Below, piece by piece: positions 23,363 through 31,489 of a DNA stretch of 64,000 nucleotides (the stretch's first letter is position 1; the number at the start of each line of letters is the position of its first letter). The position numbers and the translations under genes are program-made. The stretch is from CAYUIG01 sp964444685 (GTDB lineage: Bacteria; Gemmatimonadota; Gemmatimonadetes; Longimicrobiales; RSA9): positions 19,478 to 83,477 of the forward strand of contig CAYUIG010000009.1 of assembly GCA_964444685.1 (NCBI GenBank), in the 5' to 3' direction. Under the pieces are notes generated by a model that saw only the letters and a program-made list of their open reading frames with translations, did no database searches and was not told where the DNA came from.

Positions 23363-25930
23363 ATGATCGCCCTCGAGATTCTCGCCCTGGCTGCCGCTAC
23401 GAGCGGCGCGCCCGTGCAGACACAGGAGCAGCCTGCTCCGCCGCCGCCCACCATGGCGGTGCGTCCCGACGTCGCGATTGCACGGGAGGCCCAGACGCCT
23501 CCCGTCATTGACGGGCGCGCGGACGATGCGTTGTGGCAGACCGCGCCGCGCATCGACGCCTTCCGCGAGTTCCAGCCGGACCCGGATGGGGATCCGCGTT
23601 TCCGGACGGAGTTCCAGGTCGGATTCGATGCGCACAACCTCTACGTATTCGTGCGCGCGTACGACCCGCACCCCGACAGCATCATGCGCGCGCTCACGCG
23701 CCGGGACCAGCGCGGGCCCTCCGACCAGCTCAAGATCATCGTCGACTCCTACAACGACCGCCGGAGCGGCTTCGAGTTCGCCGTGAACCCGGACGGCGTG
23801 AAGCGCGACTACGCCGTCTACAACGACAACCAGGAAGATCAGTCCTGGAACGGAGTGTGGGATGTCGGGACGCTCGTGGACGAGCAGGGGTGGACGGCGG
23901 AGTTCCGGATTCCGCTCTCGCAGCTGCGGTTCAACGAAGCGACGTCGCACACGTTCGGCTTCGGCGTGTGGCGCGACATCGAGCGCTACGCGGAGCGTGT
24001 GAGCTGGCCGGTGTACAGCGTCACGACCAGCGGGCTGGCGTCGCAGCTCGGCCAGCTCGAGGGGCTGAACGGGCTCGGGGCGCCGGCACGTCTCGAGCTC
24101 ACGCCCTACACGGTGACCAAGAACGTGTCGCGGCCGACGAGTAACGGCTTCGGGCGCGAGCAGCAGTTCGCGATGGGCGCGGACCTGAAGTACGGGATCA
24201 CGCCCAACATCACGCTGGACGCGACCGTCAACCCGGACTTCGGCCAGGTCGAGGCCGACCCGGCCGTGCTCAACCTCAGCGCGTTCGAGACGTTCCTCGC
24301 GGAACGCCGGCCCTTCTTCGTGGAGGGGACGGGACTCTACCAGTTCTCGCTGAACTGCTACATCGTCGTCGACTGCAGCACGAACGAGGGGCTGTTCTAC
24401 TCCCGGCGCATCGGCCGCGCGCCCACACTGCTCGGCGTGTACGGTGATGCGAGCACGTCTACCGCGACGCCCATTGCCGCGGCTGCGAAGCTGACCGGGC
24501 GGACTGCGAGTGGCTTCTCGTTCGGTGTGCTCGACGCGGCCACGCAGCACGTCGACGGCGCGAACAACACCACCGTCGAGCCGCGCACCAACTACGCCGT
24601 ACTGCGGGCCCAGCAGGACCTGAGGGAAGGGGAGACGTCGATCGGCCTGATCGCGACGGCGGTCAACCGCAACCTGGATGACTGGACCAGCTCCGTGCTG
24701 CACCGCAACGCGTACGTGGCCGGCGCGAACTTCCGCAATCGTTTCGGCGACGGCAACTACGAGTTCGCGGCGTCGGTTGCGGCATCACGCGTGGACGGGA
24801 CGCCCGACGCGATCGCGCGCACGCAGCGCAGCGCGGTGCACTACTTCCAGCAGCCTGATGACGATCACGAGGTGGATCTCACGCGCACGTCGCTGGGGGG
24901 GCATGCCCTGCAGGTGAAGTTCGGCAAGTACGGCGGCGGGATCACGCGCTTCGAGACGAGCCTCGTGCGCCAGTCGGCGGGCTTCGAGCCGAACGACCTC
25001 GGCTTCCTCCGACGTGCCGACATCCTGGACTGGAGCACGTGGGCCGCGCTCAGCTTCCGGACGCCGACGAAGCTGTATCGCTGGGCGCAGGTCAACGGCA
25101 ACCACTGGGAGCACTGGACCACGTCGGGCCTGCGCCTGGAGAACGCGTTCAACTTCAACGGCCACATGGGGCTGCACAACAACTGGGACGTGCACCTCGG
25201 CGGCACCCTCAACAACCTCGGCGACAGCCACTGCGAACGCTGCACCCGCGGCGGGCCGGCGCTGCGCGATTCACCCGGACTGTTCCCGTGGTTCGGCGTA
25301 AACCTCGACAGCCGGAAGGCGATCGTCCCGTCCATGTGGGTGAACCTCGGGTTCTACCACGAAGGCAAGTCGCGTGACGTGAGCCTGAGCCCGAGCCTTA
25401 CGCTCAACCTGTCGACACGGCTGCGCGCCAGCCTGGGCGCAGGAATCGATCAGATGGACAACGACATGCAGTGGTACGAGAACGTCGTGGACGAAAACAC
25501 GGGCGATACCGACTTCGTCTTCGCGCATCTCGACCAGCGCACGCTCTCGCTCAACGTGCGGCTCAACTACACGGCCACGCCCGACCTCACGCTCGAGTTC
25601 TACGGCCAGCCGTTCGTGAGCACGGGCACGTACTCGAACTTCCGCGAGGTCAGCGCCACGCCGCGAGCCGATGACTTCGAGAACCGCTTCGTGCCCTATG
25701 GCACGCCCGGTCAGACCGAATCGTTCCGCTTCAGCCAGCTCCGCACCAACACGGTGCTGCGCTGGGAGTACCGCCCCGGCTCGACGCTCTTCCTGGTCTG
25801 GGCGCACGGACGCCAGGCGTTCGTCGACAATCCGCTGGAGACCAGCTGGCGGGATGACTACCGGGACCTGTTCGACTTGCATCCGGACAACACGTTCCTG
25901 ATCAAGCTCGCTTACTGGTTGAACCGATAA
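23363..25930 (+). CDS. DUF5916 exported protein with N-terminal CBM9-like domain
   Basis: This 855-residue protein probably reaches the outer membrane. A weak N-terminal signal (MIALEILALAAATSGAP) is followed by a family-9 carbohydrate-binding-like domain (about 40-200: TPPVIDGRADDALWQ ... FQVGFDAHNLYVFVRAYD). Then comes the DUF5916 region, whose hallmark ITPNITLDATVNPDFGQVEA is followed by FLAERRPFFVEGTG. The C-terminal 450 residues alternate strands and turns as in a beta-barrel and end AYWLNR. DUF5916 proteins are abundant in Bacteroidota and Gemmatimonadota and unassigned in function. The ATG at GCATGATCGC has GAGGAAC just upstream; a longer frame upstream is not convincing. Confidence 0.88.
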   Translation: MIALEILALAAATSGAPVQTQEQPAPPPPTMAVRPDVAIAREAQTPPVIDGRADDALWQTAPRIDAFREFQPDPDGDPRFRTEFQVGFDAHNLYVFVRAYDPHPDSIMRALTRRDQRGPSDQLKIIVDSYNDRRSGFEFAVNPDGVKRDYAVYNDNQEDQSWNGVWDVGTLVDEQGWTAEFRIPLSQLRFNEATSHTFGFGVWRDIERYAERVSWPVYSVTTSGLASQLGQLEGLNGLGAPARLELTPYTVTKNVSRPTSNGFGREQQFAMGADLKYGITPNITLDATVNPDFGQVEADPAVLNLSAFETFLAERRPFFVEGTGLYQFSLNCYIVVDCSTNEGLFYSRRIGRAPTLLGVYGDASTSTATPIAAAAKLTGRTASGFSFGVLDAATQHVDGANNTTVEPRTNYAVLRAQQDLREGETSIGLIATAVNRNLDDWTSSVLHRNAYVAGANFRNRFGDGNYEFAASVAASRVDGTPDAIARTQRSAVHYFQQPDDDHEVDLTRTSLGGHALQVKFGKYGGGITRFETSLVRQSAGFEPNDLGFLRRADILDWSTWAALSFRTPTKLYRWAQVNGNHWEHWTTSGLRLENAFNFNGHMGLHNNWDVHLGGTLNNLGDSHCERCTRGGPALRDSPGLFPWFGVNLDSRKAIVPSMWVNLGFYHEGKSRDVSLSPSLTLNLSTRLRASLGAGIDQMDNDMQWYENVVDENTGDTDFVFAHLDQRTLSLNVRLNYTATPDLTLEFYGQPFVSTGTYSNFREVSATPRADDFENRFVPYGTPGQTESFRFSQLRTNTVLRWEYRPGSTLFLVWAHGRQAFVDNPLETSWRDDYRDLFDLHPDNTFLIKLAYWLNR

Positions 25931-25932
25931 CT

Positions 25933-26215
25933 TCATTCACCGCCGAGGACGCCGAGAACAGACTTATTCACCGCAGAGTCACAGAGAACGCAAAGGACAG
26001 ATAAGAGCATTTCACCGCGGAGGTCGCGGAGGGCGCGGAGAAGAGAATGTTGTAGTTGGTTTCCGGTGATGTTTGGTTCACGGTGGAGGTCGGGCTCCAA
26101 CGCGCAGCGGAATCACCGGGTCAGCAAGACATCTCCGCGTACTCCGCGCTCTCCGCGGTGAATGCTTTCTCCGTTTCTCGGCGTCCTCGGCGTTCTCGGC
26201 GGTGAATGCCGTTTT
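25933..26215. repeat. Intergenic CCGCGGAGG-type repeats, both orientations
   Basis: Forward units (TTCACCGCCGAGGACGCCGAG at about 25935, TTCACCGCAGAGTCACAGAG at 25975, TTTCACCGCGGAGGTCGCGG at 26009) are followed by reverse units (CTCCGCGCTCTCCGCGGTGAA at about 26143 and CTCGGCGTTCTCGGCGGTGAA near 26188). Forward and reverse sets can pair into a large hairpin between the convergent DUF5916 and SH3-like lipoprotein genes. No coding sequence is seen here. Confidence 0.85.
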
Positions 26216-26881
26216 CTAGGCGCAGGCATCGACGCCAAGGACGGTGGAGATGTCTCCATCCATCCGGATCCAGCCGCGCCGTCCATCGGGTAGCCGTACG
26301 CGCACCCACCATTCATGCCTGTACTCACCCTCGAGTCTTGCTTCGCTGTGGTGGATGTTCCTGTACCAGTCGTCCCAAAGACCCGGCACGTCGAGCTCGC
26401 GGCCGTTGGACCAGACTCTGAACCAGCCTTCGCCTAATTGCTGCACAAGATAGAGCGTGTCCGCAGGCGTGAGGATCACGTCCGGTGGCAGGTCTCCGCC
26501 CGAGACCGTGTCCTCGATGATCGCGCGTGCGAGCGACGTCACGCGCACGGTGCCGCCTTCGGCAATGAAGGGCGTGTCCGCCGGCAGCTCGAATGCGGGC
26601 GTCGTCGCACCACGGGTGCGGAACACGGGGATCGGGCGGGTGGAGCGCCATTCGCCGTACTGGCAGCACTCGAATGGACACGCGTCCTCGCGGACCAGTG
26701 CCGCTGTCGGGGGCAGCCGGGTGCTGTCCCAGTCCGGCGGCGTTTGGGGTCTGGAAGGTGCGGACGGCGCGGTGTCCGTCGTGGCGACCGAATCCATCGG
26801 TGCGACGTCGCCGGTATCCGGTTCCCGGTCCCCGCCACCGCACGCGGAGAAGAGCAGCAACAGCACGCACAGCTTGCGCAT
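26216..26881 (-). CDS. Putative lipoprotein with SH3-like domain
   Basis: A 221-residue lipoprotein: MRKLCVLLLLFSACGGGD has a clear lipobox with Cys at about residue 14. A Thr/Pro/Asp-rich linker (about 20-65) leads to a domain with four nearby cysteines or so (DACPFECCQYGEW) and a C-terminal SH3-like part (TLYLVQQLGEGWFRVWSNG ... EWWVRVRLPDGRRGWIR) typical of bacterial SH3 folds that recognise peptidoglycan or peptides. Function is otherwise unknown. Start fixed by GGAGG 5 nt upstream. It is convergent with the DUF5916 gene across a repeat cluster. Confidence 0.72.
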   Translation of the reverse strand: MRKLCVLLLLFSACGGGDREPDTGDVAPMDSVATTDTAPSAPSRPQTPPDWDSTRLPPTAALVREDACPFECCQYGEWRSTRPIPVFRTRGATTPAFELPADTPFIAEGGTVRVTSLARAIIEDTVSGGDLPPDVILTPADTLYLVQQLGEGWFRVWSNGRELDVPGLWDDWYRNIHHSEARLEGEYRHEWWVRVRLPDGRRGWIRMDGDISTVLGVDACA

Positions 26882-26924
26882 GAAAGCCTCCGCGGACTCC
26901 TCCGCGACCATGGTTCAAATCGCC

Positions 26925-27215
26925 GCAAACTCGCCAATGGCCGAGCCCGGCACAGCGGGTTTGACGGGTTCGCGGCGATAGACGCCGCAAAGTCGTCAAC
27001 CGANNNNNNNNNNNNNNNNNNNNNNNNNNNNNNNNNNNNNNNNNNNNNNNNNNNNNNNNNNNNNNNNNNNNNNNNNNNNNNNNNNNNNNNNNNNNNNNNN
27101 NNNGATCGAGTGGACGCCGCTGACACGTTTGCGGCGCCACACGCCGCAAAGTCGTCAAACGACCGGATCGAGTCGACGCCGCTGACACGTTTGCGGCGCC
27201 AGGACTCGCGGGCCA
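26925..27215. repeat. Hairpin tandem array (62-nt period), interrupted by an assembly gap
   Basis: To the right of the gap, units start at 27104 and 27166 (period 62) with GATCGAGTSGACGCCGCTGAC followed by a perfect 9-bp hairpin, TTTGCGGCG (27128-27136), loop CCACA, CGCCGCAAA (27142-27150), then GTCGTCAAACGACCG. To the left, 26930-27003 carries related CGCCGCAAA-GTCGTCAA sequence. The array lies between the divergent SH3-like lipoprotein and dnaE2 genes and its true copy number is hidden by the gap. Confidence 0.85.
27004..27103. other. Assembly gap (100 N) in a tandem hairpin array
   Basis: Exactly 100 N, the usual placeholder for an unknown distance. Both flanks are copies of the same 62-nt repeat, so the assembler probably failed on the repeat and the array may be longer. 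Confidence 0.9.
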
Positions 27216-27280
27216 CCGGAGGCGCCGCTGGCCGCTCCGCAGGGTCAATTTCCGCGCCGCCGGGCCCGATCCGGCCGGGG

Positions 27281-27314
27281 TTGTTTTCGGTTTATATTCG
27301 GGTTAGCATCGGGG
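27281..27314 (+). promoter_or_regulatory. dnaE2 promoter with direct-repeat operator (shared damage-type site 2)
   Basis: TTGTTT (27281-27286) and TAGCAT (27304-27309) with 17 bp between them. TTCGG half-sites start at 27286 and 27297, 11 nt apart. The layout matches 16002-16035 and 43636-43669 without gaps. Transcription would start about 50 nt before the dnaE2 ATG. Confidence 0.65.
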
Positions 27315-27368
27315 TCCGGCAACGAGGCCGGATGACCTCTACCCGGCCCGGGGCCGGTCGGACCCGCG

Positions 27369-30300
27369 ATGTACGTCGAGCTGCGCGCTCACACGGCATT
27401 CTCATTCGGTGATGGCACCATGACGCCCGAGGCCCTGGTGGGCCGCGCGGCGGAGCTGGGGTACGGCGCCATCGGGCTGACGGACCTCACCGACCTGGGT
27501 GGTGCGATTCGCTTCACGCTGGAAGCAGAGCGGCAGGGTGTGAAGCCGATCGTGGGTGCGGAGCTGCTGGTCGACGGCCATCCGGTGGGACTGCTCGCAA
27601 GGGATGCGACGGGCTACCGCAACCTTGCCGCGCTGGTCACGAAGTCGCGCGTGGGTGCGATCGAGCGGTGGCGCGGCGATCCGCCGTCGCCGCGGGGTCC
27701 GCGTCCGACGACGCGGCCGAAGGGGACGAGTGCCGCGCCGCCGCCGCTGCATCGGCGGTACGCGGTCCCGCTGCCGGAGCGCGGCGCACCGACGCTCACG
27801 TTCAGCGACATCATCGAACGATCCAATGGTCTGTGGTGCCTCACCGGTCCGTCAACCGGAGAGCTGGCGACGTACATCCGCACGTACCGTGCGCCGGAAG
27901 CCGCGTTCGCGCTGGACCGCTGGCGGGACGTGTTCGGCGATCGCCTGGCGGTCGAGGTGCAGATGCACCATGCGGGCATGCATGAAGCGGCGCTGGCGTC
28001 GTCGCTGATCGAGCTGGCGGAGCGCGGGCGCGTGAAGTGGGTGGTGTCGAACGATCCGCGCTACCAGGACGGTGCGGGCCGGCTGGTGCACGACCTGCTC
28101 ACGGCGAACCGTGCGGACGTGTGCGTGAACACGGCAGCATCGTGGGGGCTGCTGCTGCCGAACGGCGAGTGGCGGCTCAAGTCTCCGGGGGAGATGGCGC
28201 TGCTGTGGAGGGGCCGCGAAGCGGGGCTGCGCGCATCCTGCGACATCGCGGCCGACTGTCTCCCGTTCGATCTGCGCTGGCTGCGTCCGCCGCTGCCGCA
28301 CTTCCCGGTGCCGCCGGGCGAGGACGACGATACGTATCTGCGTGCGCTGGTGTACGCGGGCGCGTCGGAGCGCTGGGGCCAGCTCGACGAGCGGCAGCGC
28401 GCGCAGCTCGAGCACGAACTCGGTGTGATCCGCCGGCTCGGTTTCGCCGGTTTCTTCCTCGTGATGTGGGATGCGATCCGCTTCGCGCGCGAGCGCGGCA
28501 TCCTCTGCCAGGGACGCGGCAGCGCGGCCAACTCGGCGGTGGCGTACTGTCTCGGCATCACCGCGGTGGATCCGGTGCGTCACGGCCTGCTCTTCGAGCG
28601 CTTCCTCTCGGAGGTGCGCACGGACGGGCGCAACGAAGCGCCGGACATCGACGTCGACTTCGAGATGCATCGCCGCGAAGAGGTGCTCGACTACATGTAC
28701 GACACCTGGCGACGCGGCCATGCTGCGATCACGGCGGTGACGCAGGCGTACCACGCGCCGACCGCGGTGCAGGACATGATGCGCGCGCTCGGCTATCCGG
28801 CCGAGCAGGCGTTCGCGATCTCGAAGCGGCTGCATCGCGTCGAGCCGTCCGTCGGCGCGCAGGAGCTGAGGGGCGGCCTCGCGCAGGAGCTGGGCTTCGA
28901 TCTCGACGAGCCGCGCTTCCGCGCGCTGCTGTCGGCGCTGAACGTGCTCGACGACGTGCCGCGGCTGCGCTCGACGCATCCCGGCGGCTTCGTGCTGTCG
29001 TCGGAGCCGCTCGGCCACTGGATGCCGATCGAGCACACGACCATGGGCCGCACGATCCTCCAGTTCGACAAGGACGACCTGGACGCGGCCGGTGTACCGA
29101 AGTTCGACTTCCTCGGGCTCGGCGGACTGTCCGTCATCCATCTCGCATTCGACGCGATCGAGCAGCGCACGGGCCAGCACTTCGAGCTGTACACACTGCC
29201 GGTCGACGACCCGAAGACGTACGAGATGATCGCGCGCGGCGATACAGTGGGCACGTTCCAGATCGAGAGCCGCGCGCAGATCCAGTCCATTCTGCACACC
29301 AAGCCGGAGCGGCTGTACGACATCGTCGTGCAGGTCGCACTGATCCGGCCGGGCCCGATCCAGGCGAAGTTCGTGCACCCGTACACGGAGCGTCGCCGGG
29401 GCAGGGAAAAAGTGCGCTACGCGCATCCGTTGCTCGAGCCGATCCTGCGCCGCACGTACGGCGTGCCGATCTTTCAGGAGCAGGCGATGGCGATCGCGAT
29501 GGCGCTCGGCGGCTTCAGCGCTGCGCAGGCCGACGAGCTGCGCCGCGCGATGGGGCACGTCCGCAAGATCCCGAAGCTCAAGGCCGCGCTCGAAAAGCTG
29601 CGCAACGCGTGCATCGCGCGCGGCGTGTCGGATGAGGTTGCGAACGAGGTCGTGCGCGACCTGCACTCGTTCGCCAACTACGGCTTCCCCGAGTCGCACG
29701 CATGGAGCTTCGCGCTGATCGCGTACGCGACCGCATGGCTGAAGGCCCACTATCCCGCCGAGTTCTTCCTCGGCCTGCTGAACGCATGGCCCATGGGATT
29801 CTATCCGCCCGCGACGCTGGTGCACGTGGCGCGGCGGGACGGCGTGACGGTCCTCGGGCCGTGTCTCAGGGAGGGGGAGTGGGACTGTACTGTGGAACTT
29901 CAGGGTCTGGAGTCTGGGGTCTGGAGTCTGGAGTCTGGTTTGGTTGCCGGAGCAGATGCGCCTGATGTCATGCGGAAATATCCGATCGAGAACAACCAGA
30001 CACCAGACACCAGGCACCAGACACCAGGAACGCCGTTCCTCAGGATCGGCTGGCGCCACATCCGCGGCCTCGGCGACAGAACCCGCGAAGCGCTCCAGAG
30101 CGCCCACAAAGATGGTCCGTTCACATCCATCGCGGATGTCGTACGGCGTGCGGAGCTGTCGCGCGCGGATGCGCTGCACCTTGCGCGCGCAGGTGCATTC
30201 GAGGCGTTCCAGCCGGGACGTCGCAAGGCGGCGTGGGAGGCGCTGCGTGCGGCGGGGGACCTGCTGCCACTCGCGCCTGCGCGTACGCTGCCGTTCGATC

Positions 30301-30740
30301 CGGAAGAACTCGAGGATGAGGAGCTCATCTTCCTCGACTACCTCGCCACGGGCATCTGCGTGGACGGCCATCCGATGGAGTGTGTGCGCCCGCGACTGGA
30401 TGCGGCGGGGGTCGCGTCGAGTCGCGATCTGGCCGAACACGCGAACGGCGAGCGGATCGTCGTGGCAGGATTGGTGGTGGCGCGGCAGCACCCGGAGACG
30501 GCGAACGGCACTGTGTTCGTGCTGCTCGAGGACGAGTGGGGCTTCATCAACGTGATCGTGCCGGCGAAGCTGTTTGCGCAGAACCGCGAGGTGGTGAAGA
30601 GCGCGCCGTTCCTCGTGGTGGAGGGTCGCTTCGAGCGGGAGGATGCGGCGATGAACGTGGTGGGCTGGCGATTCCGCGAGCTGCCGATGCGCAAGCCGCG
30701 GTCGGAGCGGATCGCATACCGGTCGAAGGACTTCCGGTAG
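27369..30740 (+). CDS. dnaE2: Error-prone DNA polymerase III alpha subunit DnaE2
   Basis: A 1123-residue C-family polymerase that, with ImuA and ImuB, carries out translesion synthesis. Domains in order: PHP (YVELRAHTAFSFGDGTMTPE), palm with catalytic acids in PDIDVDFE (Asp 426 and 428), thumb/fingers (HPGGFVLSS, GDTVGTFQIESRAQ, FANYGFPESHAWSFALIAY), helix-hairpin-helix, and a C-terminal OB domain (IVVAGLVVARQHPE). The short C-terminus and absence of the DnaE1 tail place it in DnaE2. Residues about 845-887 are encoded by a copy of the genome's inverted-repeat element, in frame. The promoter carries the shared TTCGG operator. No obvious ribosome site precedes the ATG. Confidence 0.93.
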   Translation: MYVELRAHTAFSFGDGTMTPEALVGRAAELGYGAIGLTDLTDLGGAIRFTLEAERQGVKPIVGAELLVDGHPVGLLARDATGYRNLAALVTKSRVGAIERWRGDPPSPRGPRPTTRPKGTSAAPPPLHRRYAVPLPERGAPTLTFSDIIERSNGLWCLTGPSTGELATYIRTYRAPEAAFALDRWRDVFGDRLAVEVQMHHAGMHEAALASSLIELAERGRVKWVVSNDPRYQDGAGRLVHDLLTANRADVCVNTAASWGLLLPNGEWRLKSPGEMALLWRGREAGLRASCDIAADCLPFDLRWLRPPLPHFPVPPGEDDDTYLRALVYAGASERWGQLDERQRAQLEHELGVIRRLGFAGFFLVMWDAIRFARERGILCQGRGSAANSAVAYCLGITAVDPVRHGLLFERFLSEVRTDGRNEAPDIDVDFEMHRREEVLDYMYDTWRRGHAAITAVTQAYHAPTAVQDMMRALGYPAEQAFAISKRLHRVEPSVGAQELRGGLAQELGFDLDEPRFRALLSALNVLDDVPRLRSTHPGGFVLSSEPLGHWMPIEHTTMGRTILQFDKDDLDAAGVPKFDFLGLGGLSVIHLAFDAIEQRTGQHFELYTLPVDDPKTYEMIARGDTVGTFQIESRAQIQSILHTKPERLYDIVVQVALIRPGPIQAKFVHPYTERRRGREKVRYAHPLLEPILRRTYGVPIFQEQAMAIAMALGGFSAAQADELRRAMGHVRKIPKLKAALEKLRNACIARGVSDEVANEVVRDLHSFANYGFPESHAWSFALIAYATAWLKAHYPAEFFLGLLNAWPMGFYPPATLVHVARRDGVTVLGPCLREGEWDCTVELQGLESGVWSLESGLVAGADAPDVMRKYPIENNQTPDTRHQTPGTPFLRIGWRHIRGLGDRTREALQSAHKDGPFTSIADVVRRAELSRADALHLARAGAFEAFQPGRRKAAWEALRAAGDLLPLAPARTLPFDPEELEDEELIFLDYLATGICVDGHPMECVRPRLDAAGVASSRDLAEHANGERIVVAGLVVARQHPETANGTVFVLLEDEWGFINVIVPAKLFAQNREVVKSAPFLVVEGRFEREDAAMNVVGWRFRELPMRKPRSERIAYRSKDFR
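29904..30028. repeat. Inverted-repeat element (GTCTGG family) inside dnaE2, copy 5
   Basis: Left arm 29904-29940 (GGTCTGGAGTCTGGGGTCTGG and more) and right arm 29993-30028 (AACCAGACACCAGACACCAGG and more) flank a 52-nt centre. Unlike copies 1-4 the loop lacks the TTTACGGCGG start. All three parts are open in the dnaE2 frame, adding about 42 residues such as ESGVWSLESG and NQTPDTRHQTPG just before the segment TPFLRIGWRHIRGLGD. Confidence 0.9.
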
Positions 30741-30772
30741 TGCGCGGCCACGCGCACGCATAGGTTGAACGC

Positions 30773-31456
30773 ATGGAAGAGCTGCGATTCCAGGCGAGCG
30801 CCACGGCGGGCGAAGTGAGCGGATTGCTGATGAAGCCCGCGGACGCGCGCGCCATGCTGTGCTTCGCGCACGGCGCGGGCGCGGGCATGCGGCACCCGTT
30901 CATGCACGCCATGAGCGAGCGGCTGGCGGCGCGCGGGGTCGCCACGCTGCGCTGGCAGTTCCCGTACATGGAGAAAGGGTCGAAGCGGCCGGACCCGCAG
31001 CCGCTGCTGCTGGCTGCGGTGCGCTCCGCGGTGGCAACCGCGCGCGAACACGCGCACGGCCTGCCTCTGTTCGCCGGCGGTAAGTCCATGGGTGGGCGCA
31101 TGACGTCGCTGGCGGCGGCACAGTCGTCGCTGGACGGCGTCCGAGGGATCGTGTTCTTCGGCTTTCCGCTGCACGCGGCCAACCGGCCGTCGGACGATCG
31201 CGCCGCGCACCTGTTCGAAAGCGACGTGTCGCTCCTCTTCCTCCAGGGCACGCGCGACGCGCTCGCGGACCTCACGCTGCTGCGTCCGATCGTCGAGCGG
31301 CTCGGCGCGCGCGCAACACTGAGGGTCTACGAGGACGCGGATCACTCCTTCAAGGTGCCGAAGCGCACGGGCCTGACCGACGCGGAGATGCTCGACCGGC
31401 TCGCCGCGGATGCCGCGGACTGGATCCTTTCGCGCAGCTCGCGCCAAGCGAGATAG
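30773..31456 (+). CDS. Alpha/beta hydrolase (KANL3/Tex30-type)
   Basis: A 227-residue cytoplasmic hydrolase. LCFAHGAGAGMRHPFM gives the oxyanion-loop signature; the nucleophile elbow is GKSMGGR (Ser at about residue 104); the acid probably lies in FLQGTRDALAD and the histidine in YEDADHSFKVPKR. This set matches the KANL3/Tex30-like family (dienelactone-hydrolase related). The substrate is not known. The ATG follows a TAGGTT element by 6 nt, with no good ribosome site, so the transcript may be leaderless. It lies just after dnaE2, 32 bp away, and could also be read through from it. Confidence 0.8.
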   Translation: MEELRFQASATAGEVSGLLMKPADARAMLCFAHGAGAGMRHPFMHAMSERLAARGVATLRWQFPYMEKGSKRPDPQPLLLAAVRSAVATAREHAHGLPLFAGGKSMGGRMTSLAAAQSSLDGVRGIVFFGFPLHAANRPSDDRAAHLFESDVSLLFLQGTRDALADLTLLRPIVERLGARATLRVYEDADHSFKVPKRTGLTDAEMLDRLAADAADWILSRSSRQAR

Positions 31457-31489
31457 CCGCGCGACCGGAGTGATCGGCCGCCCGCGCGA

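Noticed and set aside
27104..27215. CRISPR array upstream of dnaE2
   Set aside because: The whole 62-nt unit is conserved, including the part between hairpins; there are no variable spacers.
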